This document shows positions 63,501 to 64,000 of a DNA stretch of 64,000 bases, piece by piece. This DNA is from Bacteroidota bacterium (lineage in GTDB: Bacteria > Bacteroidota > Bacteroidia > AKYH767-A > OLB10), in contig JADKFA010000044.1 of the NCBI GenBank assembly GCA_016717725.1, positions 62,001-126,000 on the forward strand, written 5' to 3'. Under the pieces are notes generated by a model. The model searched no databases, was not told the DNA's origin, and saw only the letters and a program-made list of their open reading frames with translations. The translations under genes were made by a program, and so were the position numbers. Every line of letters begins with the position of its first letter. Within the stretch, counting starts at the first letter, position 1.

Positions 63501-64000
63501 GTGGCCATTGAAGTAGAACAATTGCGCATTCTCATTCGCATTGGTGCCTTTCGATTTACGGGGAGAAGTAAGAAGGAATTGATGTGGGATCTGTTGCTTC
63601 ACCTTGGTGATGGAAGAAAAACAGAAGTGCATCAAAGTCTCTTTAATGAGTCCTTCGACAAGTCTGCGGAGGGCGCGGTAGAATGGAAAGTACCTCCACT
63701 CACGCATCATCATTTAGAAGATGCGTTGGATGAAATTGAATTGTTGGGATTTGAATTATCGAGTCCGTATAAACGGCTCCGAGAAAATTTAAACGCGGCG
63801 ACCGCTGCGACTCCGCTGCGACCGCTGCGTTTAAATTTAGCAAAAGAATTTGAGGCATGTATCGGCAAAGAAATCTCCATCCAAGGATACCTCGTCACCA
63901 CCAAGCCCACGCGCACCGTTAAAGGAGAATACATGGCCTTCGGAACATGGTTAGATGTAGATGGATATTTTTTCGACACGACACATTTTCCTCGTGTCAT
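60548..64000 (+). CDS. dnaE: DNA polymerase III alpha-type (second DnaE) with two in-frame repeat insertions, 3' end outside window
   Basis: The catalytic C-family polymerase of the SOS cassette. The PHP domain starts MYLNCHSWFSFHYGTLSIEK. The palm has GRGSGANSIVAYCLRITDVD and PDFDLDFSWKDRDDL (catalytic Asp pair). Later come HHLSIHAGGVIISEKPIACY, SIIRPGVARSGMMREYI, YSFSKGHSASYAVESYQSLY, and the start of an OB domain (ISIQGYLVTTKPT). A single extra A in the A5 run at 62311-62315 breaks the frame; repair gives ELGKVFGLPKEEID. Two stretches are foreign to the family: residues about 128-321 (60929-61508) and an 18-codon palindrome at 63785-63838. Both keep the frame. The reading is still open at base 64000. 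Confidence 0.93.
60929..61508 (+). repeat. Repeat-rich in-frame insertion within dnaE
   Basis: This adds about 194 residues of low complexity. It is built from pieces of several repeat families in this window: GATAGCTATC palindrome (61043-61052), GGGAGAT/GGGAGAGT units (61070-61110), the 16-bp perfect palindrome CCCGCAGTACTGCGGG three times (61311-61326, 61353-61368, 61490-61505), GAAGCCA heptamers (61340-61500) and a GAGGCTTCGCGACC copy at 61390. Confidence 0.85.
63785..63838. repeat. 54-bp palindromic element in frame inside dnaE
   Basis: Perfect 12-bp arms AAATTTAAACGC and GCGTTTAAATTT enclose G+C-rich direct repeats (CCGCTGCGAC twice). The length is an exact multiple of three, and it encodes NAATAATPLRPLRLNL-like residues without a stop. 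It is related to the arms flanking the second GxxExxY gene. Confidence 0.85.

Noticed and set aside
1..64000. tRNA or rRNA genes, insertion-sequence transposases, prophage genes
   Set aside because: I looked for cloverleaf-like ends, CCA tails, rRNA cores and transposase motifs and saw none I could support; a tRNA scan could still find one.

Overview
This window reads as part of the chromosome of a member of the Bacteroidota, AT-rich by eye. The lineage call rests on many secreted proteins that end in type IX secretion (T9SS) type-A sorting domains, SprB-type repeats, a DUF3127 single-strand-binding-like protein, an S46 dipeptidyl-peptidase, A+T-rich upstream regions without Shine-Dalgarno sequences, and TAnnTTTG-like -7 boxes. 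I cannot name the order or genus from sequence alone.

Layout. 1-4.9 kb: C-terminus of pyruvate carboxylase, a hypothetical gene, a decayed MtfA-like membrane peptidase, a LutB-like iron-sulfur protein and panC. 4.9-17.4 kb: accessory block between panC and panD, with five T9SS or adhesin-like genes (one with an early stop, one whose signal peptide is out of frame across a heptamer array), a lipoprotein, a peroxiredoxin and a lone response regulator. 17.4-25.4 kb: panD, a UPF0104 flippase-like protein, rfaE2, a lipoprotein, an S46 peptidase, DUF3127 and htpG. 25.6-37.0 kb: a compact hybrid NRPS/PKS cluster with domains A-PCP-KS-AT-ACP-aminotransferase, then C-A-PCP-TE, then a phosphopantetheinyl transferase; hand-read codes suggest Pro and Gly. 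37-48 kb: ferritin, an S41 protease, a GNAT-like protein, a secreted DnaJ-type zinc protein, deoC, a GxxExxY protein, an MsbA-like ABC exporter, pirin and YceI. 48-64 kb: an SOS mutagenesis cassette (S24/XRE repressor, Y-family polymerase, DnaE-type polymerase) split by a second GxxExxY gene and three very large T9SS genes.

Two themes cut across the window. First, short tandem and palindromic repeats, often with a 7-bp period, lie in nearly every larger intergenic gap. They also enter coding sequence: two in-frame insertions in dnaE and the N-terminus of one GxxExxY gene. Both GxxExxY genes sit between inverted repeat copies, and a palindrome related to one of these pairs lies inside dnaE. 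This is my best candidate for an undescribed repeat-mobilising system. Second, several large genes are broken by single-base indels, mostly in homopolymers; these look more like sequencing or assembly errors than decay, except the MtfA-like gene, which has many lesions.
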